A stretch of 64,000 nt of DNA, from NCBI GenBank assembly GCA_003254905.1, contig QANU01068870.1:294148-358147 (forward strand). Reading direction: 5' to 3'. The stretch comes from Nissolia schottii. Lineage: Eukaryota > Streptophyta > Magnoliopsida > Fabales > Fabaceae. The translations under genes were made by a program, and so were the position numbers. Below the pieces are notes generated by a model. The model saw nothing but the letters and a program-made list of their open reading frames with translations. It was not told where the DNA came from and did not search any database. The stretch's first letter is position 1. Each line of letters begins with the position of its first letter. Of the stretch, positions 35,039 through 46,639 are shown in pieces.

Positions 35039-35358
35039 GTTGCGTCAAAATTACATAGCTTGAGTTTTGTTTAGTTAAACAATTGTGAATATTTGTAATA
35101 TAGTGTATAGTTCTTATTTTCGTTATTTTATAAACTATTTTGTTATTTTGTGAACTCTTGTTTTAATCTTATTTGGCTAGTGTGAATTTTTCTTAGCAAT
35201 TGCGAGGTAAGACTTCAAAAGATCAATTGTTGTTTGACCCTGAAATTGAAGCTACTTCGAGGAGAAATAGGAAAAAGAAGAAAAGACAACTAGCCAAACA
35301 AAGAGAGGAGCAGGAGATAACTTCATCATCAACTTCTTCAACAAACCAAGAAGAGACC

Positions 35359-36656
35359 ATGGCCGAAACCACTGGAGCTTGTGATACTTCTGGAGCTGGC
35401 AATGCAATAGGAGCCAGCGACAATAGGGGATTTGTAAATTTCACCCCTAGAAATATCATAAGAATGAGCAGAACCTCTGGGATGCAAAGATCACCTCAGA
35501 TGTAACCTGGTTTGGTTCAATTGTTATATGCTAATCCTTTTGCAGGTTTGGATCATGAGGATCCATATGCTCATTTAACGAAATTCTATGAACTCTGTGG
35601 GACCGCGGGAATGTCCGAGGCCGATGAAGAATCAATTTTTCTAAGGATATTTCCCCTGACTTTGATTGGAAAAGCTAAGGAGTGGTTGCTAAATCAGCCA
35701 CAACACATCTTGTCAAACTGGGATCAGTTGGAGGAAAAGTTTTGTGGCAAGTACTTTTCTCAGTCTAAATTTATGGATTTGAAAACTACAATTGCTACAT
35801 TTGTGCGAGCACCTGGCGAGAGCCTATGTGAGGCCTGGGAAAGATATAAATCCATGCTGAGAAAGTGTCCGAATCATGGGTTCGATGCACGTACACAAAT
35901 CCATATCTTCTGCAATGGACTCCAACAACAACACAAATTGATGCTTGATGCTGCCGCCGGTGGACAAATCATGTCCAAGACACTGGAGGAAGCCATCTCC
36001 ATTATTGATTCCATGGCCTTGAAACACCAACAAGGCCAGTATAACAGAGGTCCTAGGAGAGGAGGAATGCTTGAGTTAGGAACCAACGATGCCATCCTTG
36101 CCCAACACAAGCAACTCCAACAACAGGTGAACGAGGTGAAGAAAGCCCTAAGCGAGTTGCCAAAACAAATAAGAGAGGCCCGTGAAGCAAAAAGGCAACA
36201 TGTATTTTTATGTGAAATTTGTAATGGCGATCACCCGTCTAGTGTTTGTCATTTCAGGAAAGAAGAAGTTCACTTCCTTGAAAACCAGCCACACGGCCAC
36301 CCTATCAAAACAATTTCCAAAGGGGGCCGAATCAAAATTTCAATCAGCCATGGAGGCAAGAGGCTGACCCATCATTCAGAGCTCCGCAACCGCCGTACCA
36401 ACCACCCCGACCATATCAGAACCAGTCACCAGTTTATCCAAGTTCCAAAATAGAGGAAACGTTTAATCAATTTATGCAACAATCAATGATTAATCAAAAG
36501 AATAACGAAGCCTCTATTATGAATTTGGAAACACAACTGGGACAATTGGCTACTGATATAGCGGAATTGAAAAAGAAAAGATTCACAGCTAACCCGGAGT
36601 TAAACCCCAAAGATTCTTGCCATGGAAGAAGGACTGATGATGAGGCGGAGAGCTAG
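35359..36656 (+). pseudogene. gag: Retrotransposon Gag (gypsy, Athila-like), broken
   Basis: Gag forms the virus-like particle that packages element RNA. The likely start is ATG at 35359 in good context (accATGG); the frame open from 35200 begins at a TTG. The retrotransposon gag domain lies at about 35512-35960 (NPFAGLDHEDPYAHLTKFYE, then LIGKAKEWL). A CCHC-like knuckle is at 36211-36249 (CEICNGDHPSSVC). A Gln/Pro-rich region and a coiled-coil-like segment (NNEASIMNLETQLGQLA) close it at 36656. Two breaks are visible: an in-frame TAA at 35503-35505, and a frameshift near 36270-36300, after which the family-typical C-terminus continues in another frame. The copy therefore does not encode full Gag. 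Confidence 0.85.
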
Positions 36657-38528
36657 AAAGAAAAAGGCGTCGGGCTAACTACGTTAAACAAAGCGCTGTC
36701 TGGGAGGCAACCCAGTATTTTGTGAGTTTTAGTATTTTAGTAGTTTATTAATTTTTAGGTTAATTAATTTACGGTGTTAAGAATATTTTTATAAAATATG
36801 GTGAAAAAGCATTAAAGGTATCTAAATCATGAAATTAGGATTGAAATTCGAAGGTGCTAATCTTTTTCAATTAAAGCTTAAATTGAAGCACTTAGAATGT
36901 TTTATTTTGAATCCATAAATATTGTGGGAAATTCTGTCCACACTAGTCAGAATTTCTGACCACTTGAGCGGGAAGTTCTGTCCGCAAAATTGTAGGAAAT
37001 TCTGTCTACAAAAGGATTCCAAAACATGATCTCTCTAATGCTACTTGGAAGAAAGGAAATTTTCTTTGATTGTTTTTGCAGGCCGGAAAACAACCAATGA
37101 AGGTTCCTAAAAACATCAAAAGAGAGACACACTTCTGGAGGACGAAGAGCATGATTCCTAAGGAGGATGAGCCTCTATCTCCTCAAATCATTGAAGCAAA
37201 GATGAAGCAGCCAAAACAACTGCAAAGAGGCTACATCGACAAGGCTACTTCAAAACATTCACCATGAACAGGGAGCATTTCTAATCTTTTTAGCACCTTA
37301 ATTAATTAATTTCCTTAGTAGTTTAATAGGTACTTAGGACTTGTTTGTTTAAAAACAAAGTAGTAGTTTATTTTACTTGGTTTGATGCATGAACACATAA
37401 ACATTATGAATTGACTTGTTTCATAATCCATAATAGACCTTTGTGTACATACATAGATACCATGAACATGTTAATATGCATACATCTACTTGATTGCTTA
37501 AGCATAACATTGAAGATGTCTCGAAATCAAGGAATTTAAACCTAAACCAAGTGAGGGAGTGAGCCTAAACACTAAGTGAGATAGAGAGAATCACCATTGT
37601 TTTTACACAATTGAATTTGTTTGAGTCTCTAATTTTAATAATTTTATGGAAATAATAGGAAATGATCAAGGCATTCTGTTCATTAGAATTTAAACCCACT
37701 CGGCCAAATAAAGCCTACCCTAATTAGGAAAATCCTTTGTTACCCTATTTGAGCCTGACATGAGAAAATTTTTGTTCATTAATTCCCAACCCTAAAAAGA
37801 AAAAAAAACAATGCTATCCCTTAATATCTGGAATTAAGAGAGCATTCAAATTGGATTATGTGCAAAAATCAAAGTCAGGGGGAGATAAGGGTGAGCCAAG
37901 GTGGAAGAAACAAAAATAGAATCAAAAGAACAGAATCAAGAAAGGAAGAAAACATTCTATCCCAAAACAAAAATAAGAAAAAGACAAAGGGATAGAGGAA
38001 AAAGAAATCAAAAGAAAAGGGTTGAGAAGAAAAAGAAAAAGAAGAAAATGTTTAAGAAGAACAGGTGACAACAAGGATTTGGTTTTCAAGTGCTCTCTTA
38101 ATTGAAACTTTTACATAACCAGAAAAACCAATGTTCTTTGTAGCCTAGCCCCATTACAACCCTTAAAAGTCCTTAATGATCCTTGCATGACCATACTCTT
38201 GTATTGAATGTTGAGACAAGTAACAAATTTAAATTCTTGTGATTCAATAGTGATAGCGAGCGAAAACACTCACCCCTAAATCGGTCCACCGACCATTGAG
38301 CGACAAAGATAATTTCCTTGGTGGAAAAGACATTGGATAGAGTGATTTGCTTATGCTATTCAAGTAATTGTGCATTTGACTTGTTCAAGATCTTCTATGA
38401 TGTTTACAAAGTCTCAAGCTTAAACTATCTGAAACATTTCAAATCATTGCATTAACCGGTTGTTCATAAGCATTAATCTCTTGTAAAATAATTCTACTAC
38501 CTCTTGTTTGACGACAAACAAGGTTTTA
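36657..38528 (+). other. 3' non-pol region of the gag-only element
   Basis: Just after gag is gcgctgtctgggaggcaacc, a phrase common after the coding part of Athila elements. A small frame at 37070-37267 follows. Next is A-rich sequence and a block ending in gacgacaaacaaggttttaag before the PPT. Much of 37070-38528 is shared with 46640-48127 of the truncated relative, so this part is retained by the family although it does not encode pol. Confidence 0.7.
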
Positions 38529-38540
38529 AGTCAGGGGGAG
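38529..38540 (+). other. Polypurine tract
   Basis: The purine-rich agtcagggggag immediately precedes the 3' LTR; the same tract precedes the LTR of the relative at 48128. Confidence 0.8.
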
Positions 38541-40170
38541 TGTTAAATGCCCAAAATACGCAATTTTCATCATTTAAAAAGGCATTTAATTGCTTATGTT
38601 TTAAACAATTATCTGACTTAAACCCCCATATTTTGTAGGATTGTAATATATTTTGAAGAATGGATGCAAGCATAATTATGAAGAATAATCCCATAAAGAA
38701 TGGGGAAAAAGGCAAAAGTGGAAAAGAAGCTTAAAAGAATAAATCTGGCAAAAGGACCGCTTAGCGAAGGACAAGATACCGGTCAGCATAGGAAGCAAGA
38801 TTTGCTCCACGGAAAGACATTTATCGCTCAGCGCTCCGCGGAACCATCGCTCAGCGGTACAACCTTTACCGCTCAGCGAAAGTACGTCAAGGACCAACTT
38901 GCACGCGGCGCATTTATTGTGCCAGCTGGAACCATGTCAGCGCCGCCCTGCAAAGGCTGCCGCGCATTTATTACTCCGCGTAAAAGTACAATTGCTCAGC
39001 GATAACGAGCTAACCGCTCAGCGATGGTATCAAAATCGCTGAGCGAAGGACCCCAAGCTTTGCCTATAAATGGGGAGGCCGAGGCACACTTCAAGGCATC
39101 TCTTCTTCCCCTCCCCAAAACACCATTCTTCCATACTTTCTTACATTTAAAGCTTAGTTTAGTTTAGGTTAGATTAGGAACAAAGACGAGGCTTGTGAAG
39201 GAGCCGGAGATCGAGGAAGCTTGGCGAAGCCATGGCCATGATAGCGTGAGTATGTGTCATGGTAAGTGCCTAAACCTTGCCTCCGAGATACTCTTGTAAG
39301 ATGGATTCCTAATCCTCTTTTTGTTGGGATTTTGGTCATTATTGTAGTTTGCTTGTATCTATGTAACTATTACATATGAATCTATCCTTTTTCTATGATT
39401 TGCTTGAATGGTTTTGTACTTAATGCTAGTCTTTGTTTAATGTCTTGATTCTTGATTTGGGATTTAGTTGTATGAACGATAGTTATACTAATTAAATCGT
39501 AACCAAGTTAAGATCAACATCATTAGGCTTAATTAGATTTAAGACTTGAAAGTTGTGAACGAAAGTTACAATCATTAGAGTCGAAACTAAACCATTTCAT
39601 CTAATCTTGTTGCCGTAACTGGAATAAAGGTTAGCCGTTTTGACATCTGAATTAATGCTGGCGTAATTTGTTAAGCTCATGTGCGAAAGTGACAGTTTAA
39701 CAAAGGAAACCTGTGATCTTGTCATGCGCGAAAGTGATGACAAGTTAAGAACTGGTGGCGGGCAATCAAACGATAGTTCTATGTAATAAGTAACTGGATG
39801 CATGAAACTATGATGTGATTAAAATTCCCAACAAGCTCCGGAACTTCCTCTGATTTGTTTCCTATTTACTTTTTATGTTGTTTATTTACTTATTTATTTA
39901 ACTATCAAAATATTTATCAAATCCTTCACTCCATTGTTTAATTAAAACGAACTCAAGAATGGTAATTTTGCAACTCTCTGTGGTTCGACTATACCTGACT
40001 ATACTGCAATTGGGTCCCTTGTGGATCTGAAAGCCGTAAAGTAGGATATACATATAAATTTAATTTGAGCAACACAAAGTACAAACAATAGACTTTCTAT
40101 GAAATTGGCACGGTTGTGACAGAACTAAAGCTGTGTCAAGAGTAAAGAAAGTGCTATTTGGCTTTCATCA
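38541..40170 (+). repeat. 3' LTR (1630 bp)
   Basis: It is nearly identical to the 5' LTR and ends in ttcatca followed by the target duplication gtggt. Confidence 0.93.
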
Positions 40171-42825
40171 GTGGTCAGCTCAAAGGTCAAATAGTCAGTT
40201 TGGCTATTCGTTGTTGCTTCGGTAGTTAATTGTTGATCCTTTAGAGTCAACCCTTTGACCAAGGGCCCACATGGTGTCTTAGGTGAAGTTCAAGATGTCT
40301 CTAAGGAGTTTAAACTTTTAGAATCGTAGTTCTGAAATGATTCCATAGCCGTTGACAGCACGTCAATTGGAGTCCTAGTTCAAAGGTTGTGTTTTGGGTT
40401 TGGGGTCGATTCTAGCTCTGCTTGAGGTCTCGCAGAGACGGAGACTCTAAGGGTCCCACAAGCATAAAATTCCCATGTGGGTAATCAAATTTTGGATCCC
40501 ATGGAGTAAAACGCAAAGCTTCATACCAATATTTAATTTCCCATGCAAGACATGTTCCCTTTCACACTCTCAATGGTCATTTAGGACTATTTGACTGATC
40601 TTTCCCTTTCTCCTCCCCCAAATCCGAAATTCCCCTCTTATTTTCATCAAATAATTGTTTTTTCAATAACTATTCATCATATCAAAAATCCTCATCATCA
40701 TCTTCTCCCAATTTTCTCTCCAAAACTCAATAAAAGCTCTAAAAAAAACCCACAAACACTAAATGAACCACCACTTCAGCCATCACAACCCCTATGCACG
40801 AAATTTTCTCTCTTTTCACACTCTAATCACTCTTTCATCACACAAATGATTCCTACACACAAGCCTCTTCATCCCGTACTTTTCTCTCTCAAAGGAAACA
40901 CAAAGAAAAACTCCATAGCCACCATTTTTGGAACTCCAAAACCACAACCACGTCCATCCCCAAACACCTTCATAAAATTCTCTAATCCTACCACTTCATT
41001 CACAAAATTTGATGTGATCTTCATCCTCTTCCAGCTCCTACAATCAGTTTCACGTTTAGGTGGGTTTCTAGCACTTATGTGCTTCCTATGCTTGTGCATG
41101 TTTAAGATGATGATGGTTTCAATTTTCCCATGATATTTCCTTCAAGAAACTGTAATTTTTATGTCCATCCATGTCCATGTTCAATTGGTCCTTGTTAGAG
41201 TTCTTTAGGTTCTCCATGTTTATGTTTGAATCTAGTTGTAGATTTGAATTCCTTGCAAGATTCTAAGCCTTTTTCATGAACATAGTTGATGTCAAAAGTG
41301 AGTTTTTCTCCATGTCATAGCCGCTTTCCTTGAGGTTTCATAGGCTTCCTCTTCCTTGTTTTTTAGTCTAGTTACATATTTAGCTTCCTTGTGAAATTCT
41401 AGGCCAAGTTCATGTAGAGAGTTTTGTGTGAAAATGAGTTTTTATGAAAAGTTAGGGTTTCCCTAGGGTATTTCAATTTTCAAGAGCTATTAGAGTTATA
41501 AAATGATTTTGATGATTGTGTTAGTGTTTTCATAATCCTCAAGAGATTTCAAGTAAAGTTTACTAAGGAAGTTTTGGTTAAAAATCAAAGTATGTGAACT
41601 TGTTTTGTAATAAGTTAAGATTCAGCCCTCTAGAGTTTTTTAGGTTTTCCATGTGTTATTTTGTTTCTAGCATTGTTTTGAGTTCCTCTCATCATTCTAA
41701 GAGAGTTTTGTGAAAGCAGTTTTGTGTAAAAATGAGTTTTCTTCCTAGACATAGTTTTCATAGCATTAGTGGTTTTGTCTTCCTTGTCACATTCTAAGCG
41801 CTTTTTGTGAAATAGGTTTTTGTCATAAAATGAGTTTTGTGACTAATTAAGATTTTCCAAGAGCATCTGGGTTTTGGCTTGATTTTAGTGTCCTTGAGTT
41901 TGTTTTTGATGTTTGACGATGGATTCGAGTATCTTAGATATATTAAGTGTGAACTAGAATATTGGTTTTGAAATAAATGCAAGATTGATGAACTTGTGCA
42001 CTATTGGTGTGCGTTCGATTTTGAATGTGTTTTAGGGTTAGAAAATGATTTGATGAAAAGTGTTTATGTTTCTAAATCCCTTGTATGTTGATGAATAACT
42101 TTGGTGTTTGGAAGTTTTGTGAAAGAATATGTTTTGACTAGGTTAAGACTTTGGGTTGTGAAAATAGTTTTGGTTAGAAATCAAAGAAAACAAAGTTATG
42201 TTTTCAATTGTCATGAGTTCGGCCATGAGAAGTTTTTAGTGCAAGAATTGTTTTCAAGAAAAGTAGTTATATTTTCAAGTTGCTTGTAACCTACGAAAAA
42301 GCTTTGATGTTCAAAGGCTTTGCGAAAAGAATGAGTTTTAATCAAATTACGGTTTTGGTTGTGATTTGGCTACAATGATCTCTCAAGTGATTTGAGTTAG
42401 TTAAGTAGCTAAAATCCTCATAGAATTCCTCTAATCGAATTTGACCACGAGCATCTAAAAGTCTTAGGGTTTGTTCTTATGAAAAACATTAGCAAATTGG
42501 TAAATCCTTGTGGGTCCTAATGTCAATTAGAGACCCCATCGGATTTTGTTCTTTGAGAGTTTAATGAGAGCTAACTTTAAGTGATTGGTTGTCAATGGTT
42601 ATGTATGTGTTTCATGTGTATGTGAAAAAGGATCGAATTGTGAACCATACAGAGCTTAGACTTATGTCAAGCCCAAAAAGGGGATTTCAAGACTTTGTTT
42701 TAAGATTTTCTTTAGGTCCTTCGAGTCTAAGTCTAGGACTATGACTTATTGGCCGACTAAAAGACTTAATAACAAATATATGACCATAAGGTCTTAATTA
42801 TAATAATTGTGGCTTAAAGCATGAA
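40171..42825 (+). mobile_element. Older long LTR, continuation
   Basis: This continues the piece at 33212-33387. It has a CT-rich leader-like stretch (40590-40860) typical of an LTR transcript start, then about 2 kb of T- and GTTTT-rich sequence with loosely repeated phrases (gtgaaaatgagttttt; ctagttttcatag). The frame at 40591-41133 is low-complexity (Pro, Ser, His, Lys) and is not called a gene. The expected GGGTGTTACA end is not seen before the next element at 42826. Confidence 0.5.
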
Positions 42826-43236
42826 TGTAACAACCCAAAAATCATTATCGGAACGCAAGGGACTACTTCCCTTAAGGAAGCCTCTTAGGAACGCTTTTAA
42901 AAAACATACACTTTACTTAAAAGCAAATAAAACTTTCTTTTTCTGAATATATATAAAATCTCTTAAAATAAACATAAATATACATGATAAAATACGCGAC
43001 TGGTCCAAAGATTATGTCTGTATACAATTGGAGCATTCTAGACATAACTCAATTACAAAATAAAAATAAGACTAACAATTCCTATAGGCAGCTTCACCTC
43101 AAGGTGAATTGCCAACTCTTGGATTCTGATGTCGCTGCACTGACCATCATCTTCATGCACTCTACTTTGCTTCATAACTTGTAACTGGAGGAGGAGTATG
43201 AGGGGTGAGAACTATGGGAAGAGTCTCAGCGAATGG
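42826..43236 (-). mobile_element. Related long LTR, split by the solo LTR
   Basis: TGTAACAACCCAAAAATC begins the unit, and gggtgagaactatgggaagagtctcagcg near 43205-43231 is the family block next to the insertion point. It is interrupted at 43236 and continues at 46207. Confidence 0.5.
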
Positions 43237-43647
43237 TGAAACACCCTAGCTTACTGTTTACCCGTACGTAGTAAACAAAGCTCACTAGGTTGTTGTCTAC
43301 CTTGTCGGAATACCTTAGTCCATAGTTATCTTTTGAAAATAGTAGCATAAGAAAATAAGGACCGGTTTTAAACTTTTTATTTGATCTTGCATACTTACTA
43401 AAATAGAGCCATGCGTCCGAATAACCAATATAACAACGCGTATAACGGTAAAATAGTAAAACATCCAATATACATATCTAGGTGGTCCACCATACAAAGT
43501 CATAGAGTATGAGATATACATAAATATACATAGATCAAAACATCAAATACATAATCCAGCATATACAGCATCAAAACACAAGGACTACTGGAATGCTACT
43601 CAGTAAGCCCTTGGCAAAACATAACCCTCTATCTATCTCCTGGCCGC

Positions 43648-43716
43648 TCATGGCTCATCTGGCGGCTCTTCTGCATCCTCAAAGTAAGATTCATCCTCTT
43701 CTGTACCTGAAGTCAT
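43648..43716 (-). other. Acidic micro-ORF (22 codons), family L copy
   Basis: ATG at 43716; product MTSGTEEDESYFEDAEEPPD plus Glu-Pro and a stop. It shares MTSGT...D.SY...AE with the copy at 5010-5075. This is the best-conserved pair. Confidence 0.4.
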
Positions 43717-44910
43717 ACAATAGTGGGGGATGAGAACGGTAGGTCCTCAGTGGAATAACTTTAGTTCCTGAGTCGCGTATATCAAATTATGTCGGACTTC
43801 AGGCCGCTCAGAGATCTCTAGTGAACATGTATACTAAAATCCCTACCCTGTATTATCTGGCCTATCTGAACGGCTTTATCAGCATTATCATGTGACATGG
43901 GTACTACTCTTGGTTACTACGTTCTCGTGCTGATTAGCATTTCGTAAATATACATAACCGTCTCGAGCGTGCTCTTGACGGTACGGCGTAACAGCATAAT
44001 ACAACTTCAGAATAAGCAGAATATGTCACAGAATACAGTCAGCATTTACTTCAGCATAAGCAATCCAAATAAACATAACAGAATCAGCGGAATAGGCGTC
44101 ACATAATCACCCAAAGTAAATATAACAGAATCAGCAGAATATATGTACAGCAGAATCATCAGCATAAACATGATTTCCAATTATGCCTGTATGTAACAGA
44201 ATAAAACAGCATAACAAAATATAACAGCATAACAAAGTATATCAGCATCACAGAAATTAGCAGCATGACAGAATATAATAATATGACAGAATACAGCAGT
44301 ATAACAGCATAGGTGTTATTCCCATCATAGTAATGTCCTCTGTTGACACTAATATGACGGAATAACCTCACACCCTCAGTATAGGCCGACACTGTCTGGA
44401 CCTTACTGCGGTGGGCTTCCACCTGCCGTGTGCCCCCTCGGGACCCCTCGACAGTGGGCGGATATTGTACCCCCACCTAAGCTTGCCCCCTTTCGACAAT
44501 GCATAGGCGTGGTAACCGCACACCTCCAGGTATGCCATATCGACACCACCTGTGGCGGGCTTCCACATTCAGGATGCCTAGACCTCCTGAAGTGGGATCA
44601 TAGTGGCTCACGTGATCACGGCCTGTTCAGCATGTGGCATATAGCCAATATTTTCAGCATGGGGCATTTAGCCCTTTTTCAGCAGCATTGGGCATTGGCC
44701 CTATTTCAGCAGCATGTTCAGCATTTTCAGTACCTGCAGTATGACATGACTAGTTTCCTATGGTTCATTTTAGAATCTTTACTTATCTCAGAGTTATTCC
44801 TCATTCTTTAAACTTGGCTCATCATGAATGCATGGAATGCACATACTTCACATACATCATCATACAGTCATTTATAACGTTGTATAAATATAATCTAAAG
44901 GTTTGGTGTG

Positions 44911-45070
44911 TGGCCTGACGTGGCCTGGGGTGGTCTGGCAGGGCCTGACCTGTGAGCCTGGCAGGTAAGCTGGGCGTGAGCCTGACCACAAGTCTGGCCT
45001 GAGCCTGACCACTAGTCTGGCCTGAGCCTGACTACAAGTCTGGCTTGAGCCTGACCTGAGCCTGACTCAG
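44911..45070. repeat. 23-bp array of GAGCCTGACC / AGTCTGGCCT
   Basis: The regular part has gcctgac units at 44980, 45003, 45026 and 45049, exactly 23 bp apart, preceded by looser units from 44913. It occupies the same slot of the LTR as the CGCTCAGC array at 6030-6147, but with an unrelated motif. Confidence 0.9.
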
Positions 45071-46206
45071 TCTTTGAAATTCAGAGTCAGAATGCAAATT
45101 ATCTTCCCTTTTCTTTCATGGATTTACCTTGAGCTTTTACATATATTCCACACGTAATAATCTTATCTAGTCCAGGTCACAGGACCCTTCAGAGTCATCT
45201 TTCTAACCCTAACATCATTTCTAGCAATTTATCCAACATACACATATACTCAAGCATCATCACATACATACATAACCACATCAAGACATACATGCATAGA
45301 AACATCCACACACGTACATAAGTACATAATCAATCATCCCTATCCTAACCAAAATTCTAACATACATAGGCAAACATGAACAAACATACATAGAAACCTA
45401 CACATATACACATAAGCACATCCAATCACAAAAGAGGTGAGAAACTAGAGTTACCCACTTCCTAACTAGCTTCTTGATGATTGAAGAAGGATGAAAGTAA
45501 GCTTGGATTGCTTGATTGAGTTCTCTTAGCCAAGAAGTGAAAACCCTAGGTTATGGAGATTTTGGGGTTTTGGGAACTTGAGCTTTTCTTTCTCCAAGTG
45601 AAGAGAAACTCCTTGCCTTGCCACTTGCTTGTCTTCTTGATAAATTTGAGAGTGCTTTATGGTGATTAAAGGCAAAGATGATGGTGGTTTTGATGAAGCT
45701 TTGCTTATGGAGCTCTTGGTTAGGAAACTTAGGGAAAACAAAGGAAAGAAAGTGTTGTGTGTGTCTCGTGGGTGTGTGTGTGCTGTGGAAGACTTAGTGG
45801 CCTTGGGCCCTAAGTGTTTTATTTTTCTTTTGGTATAATTTTGGTCATATTCGTTCATTAACTATTTATGTCCGAATGTCCTAAAAATATTTCGGACATA
45901 CCGTTGTGGCCTATAGATTTTCCTTATTCATATTTAAATTTTTCTTGAAATATTCTCACACTATTTTCATATTAGTGTATTTTACAGACTCCTTCGAGTC
46001 ACACTTAAGCTCTAAAAATAGCCTAATACTAACCCAAACGTCACCAAACGTCACGAGATCGCAAAATTATTATTTTTACCTAATACGATAGACATTAAAT
46101 AAATTCTTTCAATTTTAGTTCATTTCTATCTCACCTTTTCCTTATTAACATGTTCTTAATTATTTATTAAGCGGAATTCTGGCGAAGGAAAATGTGGGTT
46201 GTTACA

Positions 46207-46639
46207 AATGGTCGTTTGCACGATGACATGTGACACTTCGAAAACACAACATGCAAATGAAATATATAATATATAACAAACATAAAACATTTCTATAATA
46301 ATAATCAACACATAAAATCATTGGAAAACATAATTCATTTGGGAGTTCTCCATATGAGCGTTTCGATTATTACGGTTTTGCTTGTGATGATTCTTGATGC
46401 ACTAAATAATTATCTAGGCCACGATAGTTTGGGATACATTACCCGAGACCATAGATTCCTGATAGTTAGTCTTGCCGCACTACCCAAGTATCTAGGTCAC
46501 GATAGTTAGGGATACACTATCCGAGTCCATAGAATCCTGATAGTTAGTCATAATCTACATGAAAACGAGAAGGAGAAAAGAAATAAAACTAAATGGAGTG
46601 AAAAGTCTCATAAACATAGGACCTCTTAAGCTCTTAAGT
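46207..46639. other. Continuation of the split element; 78-bp tandem duplication
   Basis: After the aatgg duplication the older sequence resumes. A tandem pair (46399-46476 and 46477-46553) shares tatctaggccacgatagtt and gattcctgatagttagtc with a few differences. No gene is seen. Confidence 0.6.

Larger units (their letters stand above)
33388..40170 (+). mobile_element. Complete non-autonomous LTR retrotransposon carrying only gag (Athila-like)
   Basis: The 6.78-kb element has LTRs at 33388-35016 and 38541-40170, a primer site at 35021-35038, one gag region (35359-36656), a 1.9-kb region without pol, and a polypurine tract just before the 3' LTR. Perfect 5-bp target duplications gtggt flank it (33383-33387 and 40171-40175). 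The primer site tggcgccgttgccgagga is the tRNA-Asp type of Athila gypsy elements, and the gag sequence agrees. Protease, RT, RNase H and integrase are absent, so it would need pol from a partner. The LTRs differ by only a few tens of bases, indicating a fairly recent insertion. Confidence 0.88.
43237..46206 (-). mobile_element. Solo long LTR (family L) with perfect target duplication
   Basis: The 2970-bp unit runs from TGAAACACCC (43237) to GGGTTGTTACA (46206). It is flanked by aatgg on both sides (43232-43236 and 46207-46211). Order and content match the solo LTR at 4561-7452: the gtaaacaaagctcactaggttg block, micro-ORF, gccgctcagagatc block, gccatatcgacaccacctgtgg block (44530), internal array (44911-45070), and gaggtgagaaactagagttaccc (45434). 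No internal retrotransposon sequence is present. Confidence 0.85.

Noticed and set aside
40591..41133. 180-codon frame with Pro/Ser/His-rich start
   Set aside because: Low-complexity leader of an LTR with hydrophobic tail; no family recognised and no conserved counterpart.
45526..45858. Minus-strand frame of 110 codons
   Set aside because: It lies within the solo LTR, and the equivalent region of the other solo LTR is not open.
42826..46206. A single 3.4-kb LTR with TGTAACAACCC...GGGTTGTTACA ends
   Set aside because: The ends look like a pair, but flanks do not match; taking the left border at 43237 gives a perfect aatgg duplication, so 42826-43236 belongs to an older, interrupted element.
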